Notes: generated by a model not told the origin, from the sequence alone. DNA of 64,000 nt from Nonomuraea helvata (GCF_039535785.1 NZ_BAAAXV010000009.1:2294001-2358000); one strand, 5' to 3'. Counted from the stretch's first letter, positions 53,626 through 63,413 are shown. Numbers and translations: made by a program.

Positions 53626-54426
53626 ATGCACGCGTACCGGACCGGATTCGTGGCGCTCGCCGCGCTGGCCGCGCTGGCCGCGTGCGGCGGTGCCACGCCC
53701 AGCGCACCGGAGGCGGCGCTGCCCGCGTCGCCGTCCGACAGCCCGGAGCCCACGGAGCAGGCCGGGCAGGCGCTGGCCGGCAAGATCGTCGTGATCGACC
53801 CCGGTCACAACGGCGGGAACGCCGCGCACCCCAAAGAGATCAACCGCCAGGTCGACATCATCACCGGCAGGAAGGCGTGCAACACGACCGGCACCGAGAC
53901 CGACGCCGGATACCCCGAGCACGCGTTCACCTGGGACGTCGCCAGGAGGCTCAGGCCGATCCTGGAGAAGATGGGCGCCAAGGTCGTCTTCACCCGGCCC
54001 AACGACAAAGGCGTCGGCCCGTGCGTCACCGAGCGGGCCGCCATCGGCAACGAGGCCAGGGCGGACGCGGTCCTGTCGATCCACGGCGACGGCGCCGCGC
54101 CGGGCGGGCACGGCTTCCACGTGATCATGCCGGGGCCGGTCGAGGGGCACAACGACGCGATCATCAAGCCGTCCCGCCGGCTCGGCGTGGCAGTCAGGAA
54201 CGCCTACCACGCCGGCACGGGGCTCCCGTACTCCACCTACACCGGCACGGACGGGCTGCAGACCCGCACCGACCTGGGCGGGCTCAACCTCTCCACGCGA
54301 CCTGCGGTGTTCATCGAGTGCGGCAACATGCGCAACCGAGGGGACGCCGCCAAGATGTCCGACCCCGCCTTCCGCGAGCGGATGGCCAAGGCACTGGCCG
54401 GCGGGCTCACGAAGTACCTGAGCTAG
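53626..54426 (+). CDS. Amidase_3 N-acetylmuramoyl-L-alanine amidase lipoprotein
   Basis: 266 residues with lipobox LAAC near residue 20, a Ser/Pro/Glu-rich linker and an AmiC-type catalytic domain. The zinc ligands are in IDPGHNGGN and SIHGDG, with the conserved glutamate in FIECGN. It removes stem peptides from peptidoglycan. Its 3' end overlaps the convergent tetR gene by 20 bp. Confidence 0.93.
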   Translation: MHAYRTGFVALAALAALAACGGATPSAPEAALPASPSDSPEPTEQAGQALAGKIVVIDPGHNGGNAAHPKEINRQVDIITGRKACNTTGTETDAGYPEHAFTWDVARRLRPILEKMGAKVVFTRPNDKGVGPCVTERAAIGNEARADAVLSIHGDGAAPGGHGFHVIMPGPVEGHNDAIIKPSRRLGVAVRNAYHAGTGLPYSTYTGTDGLQTRTDLGGLNLSTRPAVFIECGNMRNRGDAAKMSDPAFRERMAKALAGGLTKYLS

Positions 54427-55051
54427 CGGTCCCGTACGCGCGCAGGAACGCCGCGACGGCGGCCTCGGAGAGCCGCTCCAGGTCGGCTTCCGTGTAGTGG
54501 TCGCCGGCCCCCCAGAACATGACCTTGTTCACCGGGATCCACAGCAGCAGGCCCACGAAGTGCTCGGCGGTCAGCTGGGGGTCGTCCAGGCGGAGCAGAC
54601 CGCGCTCCGCGAGGCGTTCGAAGGCGGCGGCCAGGGTCTTCAGCGAGCGCTCGAAGCCCTGCTGGTACCAGGTCCGGCCGAGATCGGGGAAGCGGTCGGC
54701 CTCGGCGATGATCAGCCGTCGCAGACGGAGCACGTCCGGCCGCATGAGCGCGTCGAGATACTGGCGGGCCAGCGCGCCCAGGTCCTTCTCCAGGTCGTGG
54801 CTTTCGTCGAGGGCCTTCGCGATCATTGTGGCCAGCCCGCCCACCTGGCCGGTCGTGTCGAGGATGATGCTGGTGAACAGCTGCTCCTTGTCGGTGAAGT
54901 GCTTGTAGACGGTCTGCTTCGAGACCGCCGCCAGCGCCGCCACCTCGTCCATGCTCGCGCCCACGTAGCCGTTGCGCAGGAAGACCGGCCGCGCCGCGTC
55001 CATGATCTGCCTGCGCTTGCGTGCCGTGCGGCCGTCCTCATCCGGTGCCAT
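54407..55051 (-). CDS. TetR-family regulator
   Basis: 214 residues. The helix-turn-helix has ASMDEVAALAAVSKQTVYKHFTDKEQLF. The ATG 5 nt after AAGGGG is used rather than the GTG at 55057. Divergent from a serine hydrolase gene, with two inverted boxes between, so it probably represses that gene and itself. Confidence 0.93.
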   Translation of the reverse strand: MAPDEDGRTARKRRQIMDAARPVFLRNGYVGASMDEVAALAAVSKQTVYKHFTDKEQLFTSIILDTTGQVGGLATMIAKALDESHDLEKDLGALARQYLDALMRPDVLRLRRLIIAEADRFPDLGRTWYQQGFERSLKTLAAAFERLAERGLLRLDDPQLTAEHFVGLLLWIPVNKVMFWGAGDHYTEADLERLSEAAVAAFLRAYGTASSGTS

Positions 55052-55083
55052 GACCACCCCTTCGCCCTCTTACGGAAAAGAGT

Positions 55084-55125
55084 ACTAGACAGTTCCGTAC
55101 TGATGTGAGTACTGTACCGTCTAGT
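55084..55125. promoter_or_regulatory. inverted pair of 18-bp boxes between tetR and hydrolase
   Basis: ACTAGACAGTTCCGTACT (55084-55101) and AGTACTGTACCGTCTAGT (55108-55125) are inverted copies with 15 of 18 matches, 6 bp apart. This is a probable TetR operator pair controlling both divergent genes. Confidence 0.75.
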
Positions 55126-55151
55126 TCCTGAGGCGGACAAGGATTGAGACT

Positions 55152-56252
55152 ATGAGTGATCTTCAGAAGCAGGTGCAGGAAGCCGCGGACAGGCTCGTGG
55201 AGTCAGGCGACGAACGCGGGCTCCAGGTGGCCGTCTATCGAGACGGCGTCCAGGTCGTGGACGTGGTGGCGGGTGTGGCCGACCCCGAGACCGGGCGGCC
55301 CGTGACGTCCGGCACGCCCTTCTACAACTACTCGATCGGCAAGGGCGCCACCGCGACCATCGCCCACATCCTGGCCGAGCGGGGGCTGTTCGGCTATGAC
55401 ACGCCGGTGGTGGAGCTGTGGCCGGAGTTCGGGCGACACGGCAAGCAGGGCGTGACCGTACGGCACGTGCTGTCGCACACGGCGGGTGTGCCCGGCGTGC
55501 CGCTCGACACGACGCCCGAGGACGTCTGCGACTGGGAGAAGATGGTCGCCGCGCTGGAGGACGCCGAGCTGTGGTGGGAGCCGGGCACCAAGATGGGCTA
55601 CCACGCGTACACGTTCGGGTTCCTGGTCGGCGAGATCGTCCGCAGGGTCACCGGCAAGCCCATCTCGCAGGTGCTGCTCGAGGACGTGGCGGGGCCGCTG
55701 GGCGTGGCCGACGAGCTCTACTTCGGGATGCCGGAGAAGGAGCACGCCCGGCTGGCCAGGCTGGAGGACGCGCCGATGGACATGTCGGCGTGGGGCGAGA
55801 TGCCGGCGGACCTGCCGATGTTCAAGGCGGGGCCGATGAGCCTGATGCCGACCGCCGACCTGGGCAACAGGCCCGACTACCTGTCCGCCGACATCCCCGC
55901 TGGCGGCAAGACCTCGGCCAGGGCCATCGCGCGGATGTACGCGGCGCTGCTCGGCGAGGTGGACGGGACGCGGCTGATCTCGCCCGACCGGCTGCGCGAG
56001 GTGACGGCGGTGGCCTCCAGCGGGATCGACGAGGTGTTCGGCATGCCTTCGGCCTGGGGGCTCGGGTACGGCATCGGCGCCCCCGACTCGACGGCCGAGG
56101 CGACCCCGACGGTCTTCGGGGTGCCGGGCGCGGGCGGCAGCGCGGCCTGGGCCGACACGGCGACCGGCACCGCGTTCGCCCTCACGAAGAACCGCCTCAC
56201 CAACGACTTCGCGGCCGTCTCCCTGATCAGCGCCATCGTCAAAGCCGCCTGA
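55152..56252 (+). CDS. beta-lactamase-fold serine hydrolase (class C/EstB type)
   Basis: 366 residues. SIGK (Ser61-Lys64) fits SxxK; GYHAYTFG gives the conserved tyrosine, and GAGGSAAW is the C-terminal box. There is no signal peptide, so esterase or peptidase activity is more likely than periplasmic beta-lactam resistance. Likely repressed by the divergent TetR protein. Confidence 0.9.
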   Translation: MSDLQKQVQEAADRLVESGDERGLQVAVYRDGVQVVDVVAGVADPETGRPVTSGTPFYNYSIGKGATATIAHILAERGLFGYDTPVVELWPEFGRHGKQGVTVRHVLSHTAGVPGVPLDTTPEDVCDWEKMVAALEDAELWWEPGTKMGYHAYTFGFLVGEIVRRVTGKPISQVLLEDVAGPLGVADELYFGMPEKEHARLARLEDAPMDMSAWGEMPADLPMFKAGPMSLMPTADLGNRPDYLSADIPAGGKTSARAIARMYAALLGEVDGTRLISPDRLREVTAVASSGIDEVFGMPSAWGLGYGIGAPDSTAEATPTVFGVPGAGGSAAWADTATGTAFALTKNRLTNDFAAVSLISAIVKAA

Positions 56253-56286
56253 CGAGCTCCCGCCTCTCTTCAAAGGACGGCCACCA

Positions 56287-56308
56287 GCTGACGGCCGTCG
56301 GCGTCAGC
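56287..56308. terminator. short stem-loop between convergent genes
   Basis: GCTGACG (56287-56293) and CGTCAGC (56302-56308) form a 7-bp stem with an 8-nt loop, 35 bp after the hydrolase stop and overlapping the end of the convergent small gene. It probably ends rightward transcription. Confidence 0.4.
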
Positions 56309-56489
56309 CGTCGCGGCAGAGCGGTTTGCCGCCCACCACGCAGGCGATGTCGTCGAGCTGGCAGCTCAGCAAGGTGCCGTCCATGCCGAGCACGAGCACG
56401 AGATCGCGCCTGGACGGATGAGCCAGCATGACCCTGCCGACCACGCCATTATCCAAGATCACGGTCGGGCGGCCTGCCGCATTGTCCAT
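56304..56489 (-). CDS. small hypothetical protein
   Basis: 61 residues: PTVILDNGVVGRVMLAHPSRRDLVLVLGMDGTLLSCQLDDIACVVGG-type beta segments with two to three cysteines. No family recognised. ATG at 56489 is used; longer in-frame start at 56534. Support is position and composition only. Confidence 0.45.
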   Translation of the reverse strand: MDNAAGRPTVILDNGVVGRVMLAHPSRRDLVLVLGMDGTLLSCQLDDIACVVGGKPLCRDG

Positions 56490-56647
56490 GCCCTCGTGAC
56501 TCCTCTCAGCTGCGGAACGGAATCCGTTCCCCACCAGGATGCACAGGTGTGTGTCATGAGCGCATCGGTCATCCGGCTCAAATTCCGTTCCTGGGTAGGA
56601 ATGGTCATGGAAGACTGGTTTCAGCAGGGGTTACGGAGGTAGTGATC

Positions 56648-57595
56648 TTGCACACCTGGCTCACTGATCGGTTCGGCCTGAAGGTGCCCCTGGTGGGTGC
56701 CCCGATGGCGGGCGTGGGGGCGGGCCGGCTGGCCGCCGCGATCTCCGAGGCCGGGGCGCTGGGTGTGATCGGGGCCTCCGCCGCCGTCACGGGGGAGTGG
56801 ATCGCGAAGGAGGCCGCCGTCGCGGGCGGCGGGCCGTACGGGATCGGGCTCATGGCCTGGGCGCTGCCCGGCAACCCGGCCCAGTTCGAGGCCGTGCTCG
56901 AGCTCCGTCCCCCGATGGTCTCCGTGAGCTTCGGGCCGTACGCGCGCTACGTCGAGGAGCTCCGGCAGGCGGGCATCACGGTCGTCACCCAGGCGGGCAC
57001 CACCGACGAGGCCCGCGCCGCCGAGCAGGCCGGGGTGGACGCGGTGGTGGCGCGCGGGGCCGAGGCCGGCGGGCACGGGCGCGACGAGGTGGGCACCCTG
57101 CCGCTGCTGCAGAGCGTCCTCGACGCGGTGCGGATCCCGGTGCTCGCGGCGGGCGGCATCGCGAACGCGCGCGGGCTCGCCGCCGTGCTGGCCGCCGGCG
57201 CCGCCGGGGCGTGGGTGGGCACGGCGTTCATGGGGTGTGTGGAGACCGCGCTCTCCGCGGCGGCCGGCGACCGGTTGCTGGCCGCGGAGGAGACAGGCAC
57301 CGCGTACGGCCGGGTCTTCGACATCGCCCAGCGTCTCGGGTGGCCGCCGGAGTACGGCGGGCGGGCGCTGCGTAACGAGTTCTTCGACCGTTGGGCGGGC
57401 CGCGAGGACGAGCTGGCCGCGGACGACTCCGCTCGCGCCCGGCTGGAGGAGGCGCGGCGCGAGGGGGACTTCGACACCGCCTACATTTACGCGGGGCAGG
57501 GAGTGGGGATGGTGCGCGAGCGGCGCACGGCGGCCGACGTGGTGGCCGACTTCGCCGCCGCCGAGCGGCTCCTGACGCGCTTCACGGACAGCTGA
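56648..57595 (+). CDS. nitronate monooxygenase-type flavoprotein
   Basis: 315 residues, FMN-binding TIM barrel of the NMO/2-nitropropane dioxygenase family: PLVGAPMAGVGAG, VVARGAEAGGH, IPVLAAGGIANARGLAAVLAAGAAGAWVGTAF. The TTG at 56648 lies 8 nt after GGAGG and is preferred to the GTG at 56642, which is only 2 nt from it. It oxidises nitronates or related substrates. Confidence 0.92.
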   Translation: MHTWLTDRFGLKVPLVGAPMAGVGAGRLAAAISEAGALGVIGASAAVTGEWIAKEAAVAGGGPYGIGLMAWALPGNPAQFEAVLELRPPMVSVSFGPYARYVEELRQAGITVVTQAGTTDEARAAEQAGVDAVVARGAEAGGHGRDEVGTLPLLQSVLDAVRIPVLAAGGIANARGLAAVLAAGAAGAWVGTAFMGCVETALSAAAGDRLLAAEETGTAYGRVFDIAQRLGWPPEYGGRALRNEFFDRWAGREDELAADDSARARLEEARREGDFDTAYIYAGQGVGMVRERRTAADVVADFAAAERLLTRFTDS

Positions 57596-57711
57596 CCACC
57601 AGGTGCAGCAACCGAGAACGTGTTCTGTTTCGGCTGCCGTTCCGTTTGGAGCGTTCTTCGCCTGATTCAGGCGTCTGGCGAATGAGCGGCGAGTAGTATG
57701 GCGTTCGAGTT

Positions 57712-58554
57712 GTGCGCGCAGAAGGAGACGGCCCCCCCGTGACCGAGCTAGAACGCGTTCCGCCTGGCGTGGACCCGACTGTTCCCAGCTCCGCCCGGGT
57801 GTACGACTATCTGCTCGGCGGCAAGGACCACGTCGCGGTCGACCGGGCCGTGGCCGAGAGGCTGCTCGCGGTGGCCCCGGAAACGCGCATGGTGGCCAGG
57901 GCGAACCGCAGGTTCCAGGTCGAGGCCGTCCGCCATCTGGCGCAGCAGGGCGTGCGGCAGTTCATCGATCTGGGCACCGGCATCCCGACCTCGCCCAGCA
58001 TCCACGAGACCGTCCGCTCCGTGAACTCCTCCTGCCGGGTGGTCTACGTCGACTACGACCCGGTGGTGCGGCTGCACGCCCAGGTGCTGCTGGCCGACTC
58101 GCCCGGCATCGCCAGCATCCAGGCCGATCTGCGCCGCCCGGCCGACGTGCTGGCCGACCCCCACGTCAGCGATCTGATCGACTTCGGCCGGCCGGTGTGC
58201 GTGCTGCTGGTCGGCGTGCTGCACTACGTGATGGACGAGGAGGACCCCGAGGGCATCGTGGCCGCGTTCAGGGAGCGCATGGCGCCGGGCAGCCATCTGG
58301 CGCTCACCCACGCGATGGCGGAGAGCGACCCCGAGGCGATCGCCCAGCTCACGAAGTCGACGGCCGGCACCCCCGCGCAGGCGCGGTTCAGGACGCGGAG
58401 GGAGGTGCTGCGGCTGTTCGACGGGTTCGAGTTGATCGGGCCCGGCCTGGTGCCGGTCCAGGACTGGCACCTCGGCGAGGAGCCCCACATCCCCCTGCTG
58501 GACGACATGTCGCGGCTCCGCATCGAGGGCGGGGTCGGCCGGCTCAGAGCTTGA
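57712..58554 (+). CDS. SAM-dependent methyltransferase of the DUF574 type
   Basis: 280 residues. ARVYDYLLGGKDHVAVDRAVAE is the family start, followed by FIDLGTGIPT (SAM loop) and VVYVDYDPVV. This family is expanded in actinomycetes and many members have no known substrate. GTG at 57712 or GTG at 57739 may be the start. It overlaps the convergent secreted-protein gene by 11 bp. Confidence 0.92.
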   Translation: MRAEGDGPPVTELERVPPGVDPTVPSSARVYDYLLGGKDHVAVDRAVAERLLAVAPETRMVARANRRFQVEAVRHLAQQGVRQFIDLGTGIPTSPSIHETVRSVNSSCRVVYVDYDPVVRLHAQVLLADSPGIASIQADLRRPADVLADPHVSDLIDFGRPVCVLLVGVLHYVMDEEDPEGIVAAFRERMAPGSHLALTHAMAESDPEAIAQLTKSTAGTPAQARFRTRREVLRLFDGFELIGPGLVPVQDWHLGEEPHIPLLDDMSRLRIEGGVGRLRA

Positions 58555-59116
58555 TGCCCTCGATGATCTGCGCCAGCTCGGGTACGAGGGGCGTGCTGGC
58601 CATCACGGTGACGACGACTCCCTTGCGCTCGACCCAGCCCGCGTACCGGCCGTCGCCCAGCGCGCCGTCGCCCTCCTGGGTGAGCACCTGACGACTGCCG
58701 ATCTTCATGGTCTTCGTGTCGCCGGAGAACGTCCCCATGTCGAACGGCCCGTTCTTGAGCTGTGCCAGCTTGCTCGCCTTCGGCCAGCACACCACCCTGA
58801 TCCACAGCGACCGCTGCTTGGGATCCGCGTTGGGGCGGTCGTCCCCCCACTGGTAGCTGTACTCGCTGATGCCGCCGTGCTTGCTGACGAGGACTCCGCC
58901 GTACGTGAAGCCCTTCGGGATGTGGTTGACGCGGACTCCCCTGATGGCGGTGGCGCCCCTGGGCGGCTGGTCGACCTTGCTGTCGGACGACTGCTTCACG
59001 TCCGCCTTGGTCGGGGTGGGGCAGGTGGGGCGCTCCGCGGCCTGGGCCGGGAGCGCCACCAGAGCCGCGGCGACGGGGAGGACGGACAGAGCGGCGAGCC
59101 GCTGAATCTTGTTCAT
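58544..59116 (-). CDS. secreted protein of unknown family
   Basis: 190 residues: signal peptide about 1-26 (PAQAA), mature domain with two cysteines (RPTCPTP and VVCWPK). Not recognised. It lies 33 bp downstream of the FAD monooxygenase gene in the same direction and may be co-transcribed. Confidence 0.75.
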   Translation of the reverse strand: MNKIQRLAALSVLPVAAALVALPAQAAERPTCPTPTKADVKQSSDSKVDQPPRGATAIRGVRVNHIPKGFTYGGVLVSKHGGISEYSYQWGDDRPNADPKQRSLWIRVVCWPKASKLAQLKNGPFDMGTFSGDTKTMKIGSRQVLTQEGDGALGDGRYAGWVERKGVVVTVMASTPLVPELAQIIEGIKL

Positions 59117-59149
59117 ATCGGAGTTGGATGCGACAGATGTGAGAAAGGT

Positions 59150-60292
59150 TCAGTAGCTCTTGAGCGTGATGTCGGTCGCGAACTTGTCGGTCAGCTTCAT
59201 CATCAGACCGAGCAGGAAGCTGTACTTGAACATCCAGTTCCGCATCCGGAGCCTGGCCGGGGTGCCGGGGGCGAGGAAGGGGCCGGCGTTGCCGCTGTCA
59301 GCCACCTTGGCGTACCCGCGCATCTGCTCCTCGTACTGTGCGAAGGCCACGCGGTGATCGCCGCCGGCCGAGGCCAGTTCGCCCGCGAGCACGTACGCGC
59401 CGACCATGGCCAGGCCCGTGCCGAAGCCGCCCAGGGTGTTGCCGTACGCGGAGTCGCCGAGCAGCACCACGCGCCCCTGGCTGTAGCGGTCGATCGTGAC
59501 CTTGCTGATGGAGTCGAGGTAGACGTCCTGGGAGTGGCGCACCTCCTCCATGACCGCCGGGATCTTCCAGCCCATGCCCGCGTAGGCGCGGGCCAAAATG
59601 TCCTTCTGCTGCCGCATGTCGTACCGGTCGTAGTCGAGGCGCTCGGAGGCGAAGACGAAGAACGCGGGCGCCTTCGGTCCGCCCACGGCGGCCATCCTGC
59701 CGGGCTCGTTGTACATCCTCGGCACCGCGCCGAAGGCCGCGGGCACGTCGACCAGGGCGTAGTAGTGGCCGAGGAACTTCACGTAGTCGGCCTCCGGGCC
59801 GAAGGCGAGGCGGCGGACGTTGGAGTGGATCCCGTCCGCCCCGACGACCAGGTCGAACGTGCGGGGGGCGGAGCGCTCGAAGGTGACGTGGACGCCGCTG
59901 GGGGTCTCGGTCAGCGAGGTGATCGAGTCGCCGAAGATGTACTCGCAGTACGGCGCCGTCTTCTCGTACAGGAGCCGGGTCAGGTCGCCGCGCCTGATCT
60001 CGATGTCGCCGCCGGTGAACTCGCCGGGGATGACCGCCAGGCTGTGGCCGTTCGCGTCGACGATCTCCTGGTCGGCGCCGCCGGTCTGGAGCGCCTTGAC
60101 GTCCTCGAGTATCCCCATGCGGGTCAGGACGGTGCGGTGGGTCTCGCCCTTGAAGTCGACGGCCTGCCCGCCCAGGCGGAGGGCCGGGGCCTTCTCGACG
60201 ATGGTGACGTTGAAGCCGTAGCGGGTGAGCCAGTGAGCGAGGGCGGGACCGCCGATGCTGGCGCCGGAGATGAGGACGTTGGTGTTCTTCAT
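59150..60292 (-). CDS. FAD-dependent aromatic-type monooxygenase
   Basis: 380 residues of the PHBH-like group: LISGASIGGPALAHWL (FAD), VVGADGIHSNVRR (DG motif) and VVLLGDSAYGNTLGGFGTGLAM (GD motif). It probably hydroxylates an aromatic or polyketide-like substrate. ATG at 60292; the GTG at 60307 is an alternative. Confidence 0.92.
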   Translation of the reverse strand: MKNTNVLISGASIGGPALAHWLTRYGFNVTIVEKAPALRLGGQAVDFKGETHRTVLTRMGILEDVKALQTGGADQEIVDANGHSLAVIPGEFTGGDIEIRRGDLTRLLYEKTAPYCEYIFGDSITSLTETPSGVHVTFERSAPRTFDLVVGADGIHSNVRRLAFGPEADYVKFLGHYYALVDVPAAFGAVPRMYNEPGRMAAVGGPKAPAFFVFASERLDYDRYDMRQQKDILARAYAGMGWKIPAVMEEVRHSQDVYLDSISKVTIDRYSQGRVVLLGDSAYGNTLGGFGTGLAMVGAYVLAGELASAGGDHRVAFAQYEEQMRGYAKVADSGNAGPFLAPGTPARLRMRNWMFKYSFLLGLMMKLTDKFATDITLKSY

Positions 60293-60359
60293 GCCCTGTA
60301 GCTTCACGGGCGGCGCTGACAGCGGGGAGACGACCGGCTGACAGCCGCGCCCGGCCCTG

Positions 60360-63300
60360 TCAGCGCCCCCTACCCAGGACGGCGAGCGCGTCGTCCCTGC
60401 TCATCGAGGCACCCTTGGAGAACGCCGCCGCGAACCCGTCCGGTCCGAGTACCTCCGTGGCGGCGGCGGCGACCCTGGCGACGTCCCGGTCCCCGGCGAC
60501 GGCCATGCCCCGTAGCGCCACGCCCACGCCGAGCAGCAACGCGGCTCGCTCCGCCGGGTCCCCGTCCTCCGCCGCCGCGCCGTCCAGCAGCCACCGGCCC
60601 GCCAGGCCCTCCGCGGCGCAGGCGAGGTCGGTGGCCAGCGGCGACCTCACCGCCGTGTCCACGGCCTCCGCGTGCCTGCGCGCGGCCTCACCGGCGTCCC
60701 CGCTCGCCTCGGCCAGGCGGCCGAGCGCCGTCAGCACGTACGACCTGGCCCCGTGCGCCTTGAGCAGGTCGATCCCGGAGGCGGCGAGCGCGGCGTCCAG
60801 ATGACGGGACGCCTCCGCCAGGTCGCCCTCGTGGCGGGCGATCTCGCCCTGCCGGAGACGTATCGACGCCATCAACTCGGGCCGTCCGAGCCGGCGCGCC
60901 AGATCCTCTGCCCGCTCGCAGTCGGCGCGGGCGGCCCGGAGGTCCCCGGCCCGCCAGCGCGCCTCGGCCCGCCGGATCAGCACGTCCGCCAGCTCCTCCA
61001 GCGCCCCGAGCTCTTCGAGCAGGCGCACCCCCTCCTGCCACAGCCCCATGGCACGGCCCCACTCACCGCGCCAGCTCGCGATCAATCCGAGCAGGTCGAG
61101 CCCCTGCGTCATCCCCCAGCGCTCGCCCAGGGCGCCGAACTCGGCGAGCATCGACTCCAGCTCCCGTTCCGCACCCGCGACACCGCCGCCCAGCAGCGCC
61201 AGCAGCGCGCCGCTGAGCCGATCGAGCGCCCTGCTCCACGGATCGGGCCCCATCACATGCTCGGACACCGGCTCCCCGGGCTCGGGCGGCCCGGCGAGCA
61301 TCCCCCACAGGGCCGGTCCGAACCGGCACCGCATCGGCCGGTCGAGCGCGTGGAGGGCGGTCCGGGCCTGCTTCCAGTGCGGCGATCCGGTGTCGGGTAC
61401 GGCGTGCAGCACCACCAGCGCGTACTCTTCGCCCGACTCGGGTCCTATCGCGTCAAGGAGCCGCTGGGCGTGCTCGGTCGCCTCGCCCCGCCGCCCGCTC
61501 AGCCACCAGTACATGGCCAGCGCCCCCAGCAGCCGCGCCGCCGTCGCCCTGTCGTGCTCCACGCTCCACCGCAGCGCCGCCTGCAGGTTGGCGTTGTCGG
61601 CCGAGAGCAGGGCCAGCCACTGGAGCTGCTCGGCGCTGTAGAGGTGGCCGTCGGCGCGGTACGCGAACTCCAGGAACCAGGCGGCGTGGGCCGCCCTCAG
61701 CCGTCCCTCCTCCCCCGCCTCGCCCAGGCGCTCCGCGCAGAACAGGCGGATGGTGTCGAGCATGTGATAGCGCTCGCCGTCGGTCTCGACCAGCGACTTG
61801 TCCACCAGGTCGGCCAGCGGCTCGGCGCTGTCCGGGCCGCAGACCCGTTCCACCGCCTCCAGGCTCGCCCCTCCGGCGAACACGGAGAACCTCCTGGCCA
61901 GCGCCTGCTCCTCGGCGTCGAGCAGGCTCCAGCTCCACTCCACGACCGCGTGCAGCGTCTGGTGGCGCGTGGGCGCGGTACGGTCACCGCGCGAGAGGAG
62001 CCTGAACCTGTCGTCCTCGGCCAGCCGGGTGGCGATCTCCTCCACCCCGAACGTACGGGTCCGGGCCGCCGCCAGCTCGATGGCCAGGGGCACGCCGTCC
62101 AGCGCCGCGCAGATCCGGAGCACGGCGTCCAGGTTGCCGGGCCCGACCGCGAATCCCTGCCGCACGGACGCCGCCCGTTCGGCGAACAGCTTGACGGCCG
62201 GGTCGGTGGGCAGGGGCGCCAGCGGGACGAGGTGCTCGCCGGTGATGCCCAGGGGCTCCCTGCTCGTGGCGATGACCGTCAGGCCGGGAGAGGCGGCGAG
62301 GAGGCGGCGGGCCAGCACGGCGACCTCGGAGAGCACGTGCTCGCAGTTGTCGAGGACGAGGAGGAGGTCCTGCTCGGCCAGCGCGGCCAGCAGGCGTTCC
62401 GTGGGGTCGGGGAGCCCGCGCAGCGCCGACTCGCGCAACCCGAGCGCCGCCAGCACCGCCCCCGCCACCTGCCCGGTCCCCTCCACCAGGGACAGGTCCA
62501 CGAAGCACGCCTCCCGGTCGTGACGGGTGGCGGTCTCGACGGCCAGGCGGGTCTTGCCGATGCCGCCGGGGCCGACGAGCGTCACCAGGCGGGCGCCGCG
62601 CAGAGCGGCCAGCCGCGCGAGCTCCTCCTCCCGTCCGACCAGCCGGTTCAGCTGGGCCGGCGGCGCGACCCGCCGGACCTGGTGCCTGTCGGCGCGCAGG
62701 ATCGCCAGGTGCAGGTCGGCCAGCTCGGGCGAGGGGTCGGTGCCGAGTTCGTCGGCGAGCAGGCGGCGCGTCTCGTCGAAGACCGCGAGCGCCTCGGACG
62801 GCCGCCCCGCCGCCTCCAGCGCGCGCATGAGCAGCCCGCGCGGCCGCTCGCGCAGCGGATGCGCGGCCACCAGGTCCTGGAGCGCGCCCACGGGGCTGCC
62901 CTCGGGCAGGCCCAGCTCGGCCTCCATCAGGTCCTCCATGGCGGACAGGCGGAGCTCCTCCAGGCGGAGTGCCTGCGGTCCCGCGAACGGCGCGTCGGCC
63001 ACGTCCGCGAGCGCCGGTCCCCGCCACAGATCGAGAGCCTCCCTGAGCGAGGACGCGGCTCCCGGGAACCGCCCGGCCACCAGCAGCCTGCGTCCCTCGC
63101 GCGACAGCCGCTCGAACCGGTGCGCGTCCACGTCGTCCGGCGAGACCGCCAGCCGGTACCCCGCCCCGTGGAACTCGATCAGACCGGCGGGCAGGCTCCG
63201 CCTGAGCCGGGAGATCTGCGCCTGGATGGCGTTGGCGGCCTCCGCGGGCGGCCGGTCGCCGTACTGGCCGTCGATGAGGCGCTCGACGCTCACCATCCGC

Positions 63301-63413
63301 CCGGCGTCGATCAGGAGCAACGCGAGCAGGGCACGCGGGCGCGGGCCGCCGATGGTCAGAGGGTCGCCGTCGGGGGAGCGCACCAGGAGCGGGCCCAGGA
63401 TGCCGAACTGCAC
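60360..63413 (-). CDS. AfsR/SARP-type BTAD regulator with ATPase and TPR domains (second)
   Basis: 1017 residues. It begins QFGILGPLLVRSPDGDPL, with a winged helix (NAIQAQISRLRRSLP) and BTAD to about 245; Walker A GPGGIGKT at 281-288; LLLVLDNCEHVL; helical repeats after about 600. GTG at 63413 matches family starts; the GTG at 63440 would add nine residues. Target unknown; it lies upstream of the divergent M4-type peptidase and downstream of the FAD monooxygenase. Confidence 0.92.
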   Translation of the reverse strand: MQFGILGPLLVRSPDGDPLTIGGPRPRALLALLLIDAGRMVSVERLIDGQYGDRPPAEAANAIQAQISRLRRSLPAGLIEFHGAGYRLAVSPDDVDAHRFERLSREGRRLLVAGRFPGAASSLREALDLWRGPALADVADAPFAGPQALRLEELRLSAMEDLMEAELGLPEGSPVGALQDLVAAHPLRERPRGLLMRALEAAGRPSEALAVFDETRRLLADELGTDPSPELADLHLAILRADRHQVRRVAPPAQLNRLVGREEELARLAALRGARLVTLVGPGGIGKTRLAVETATRHDREACFVDLSLVEGTGQVAGAVLAALGLRESALRGLPDPTERLLAALAEQDLLLVLDNCEHVLSEVAVLARRLLAASPGLTVIATSREPLGITGEHLVPLAPLPTDPAVKLFAERAASVRQGFAVGPGNLDAVLRICAALDGVPLAIELAAARTRTFGVEEIATRLAEDDRFRLLSRGDRTAPTRHQTLHAVVEWSWSLLDAEEQALARRFSVFAGGASLEAVERVCGPDSAEPLADLVDKSLVETDGERYHMLDTIRLFCAERLGEAGEEGRLRAAHAAWFLEFAYRADGHLYSAEQLQWLALLSADNANLQAALRWSVEHDRATAARLLGALAMYWWLSGRRGEATEHAQRLLDAIGPESGEEYALVVLHAVPDTGSPHWKQARTALHALDRPMRCRFGPALWGMLAGPPEPGEPVSEHVMGPDPWSRALDRLSGALLALLGGGVAGAERELESMLAEFGALGERWGMTQGLDLLGLIASWRGEWGRAMGLWQEGVRLLEELGALEELADVLIRRAEARWRAGDLRAARADCERAEDLARRLGRPELMASIRLRQGEIARHEGDLAEASRHLDAALAASGIDLLKAHGARSYVLTALGRLAEASGDAGEAARRHAEAVDTAVRSPLATDLACAAEGLAGRWLLDGAAAEDGDPAERAALLLGVGVALRGMAVAGDRDVARVAAAATEVLGPDGFAAAFSKGASMSRDDALAVLGRGR

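Noticed and set aside
50306-63413. Biosynthetic gene cluster bounded by the two BTAD regulators
   Set aside because: Contains no PKS, NRPS, terpene or RiPP core enzyme; the FAD monooxygenase and methyltransferase alone do not support it.
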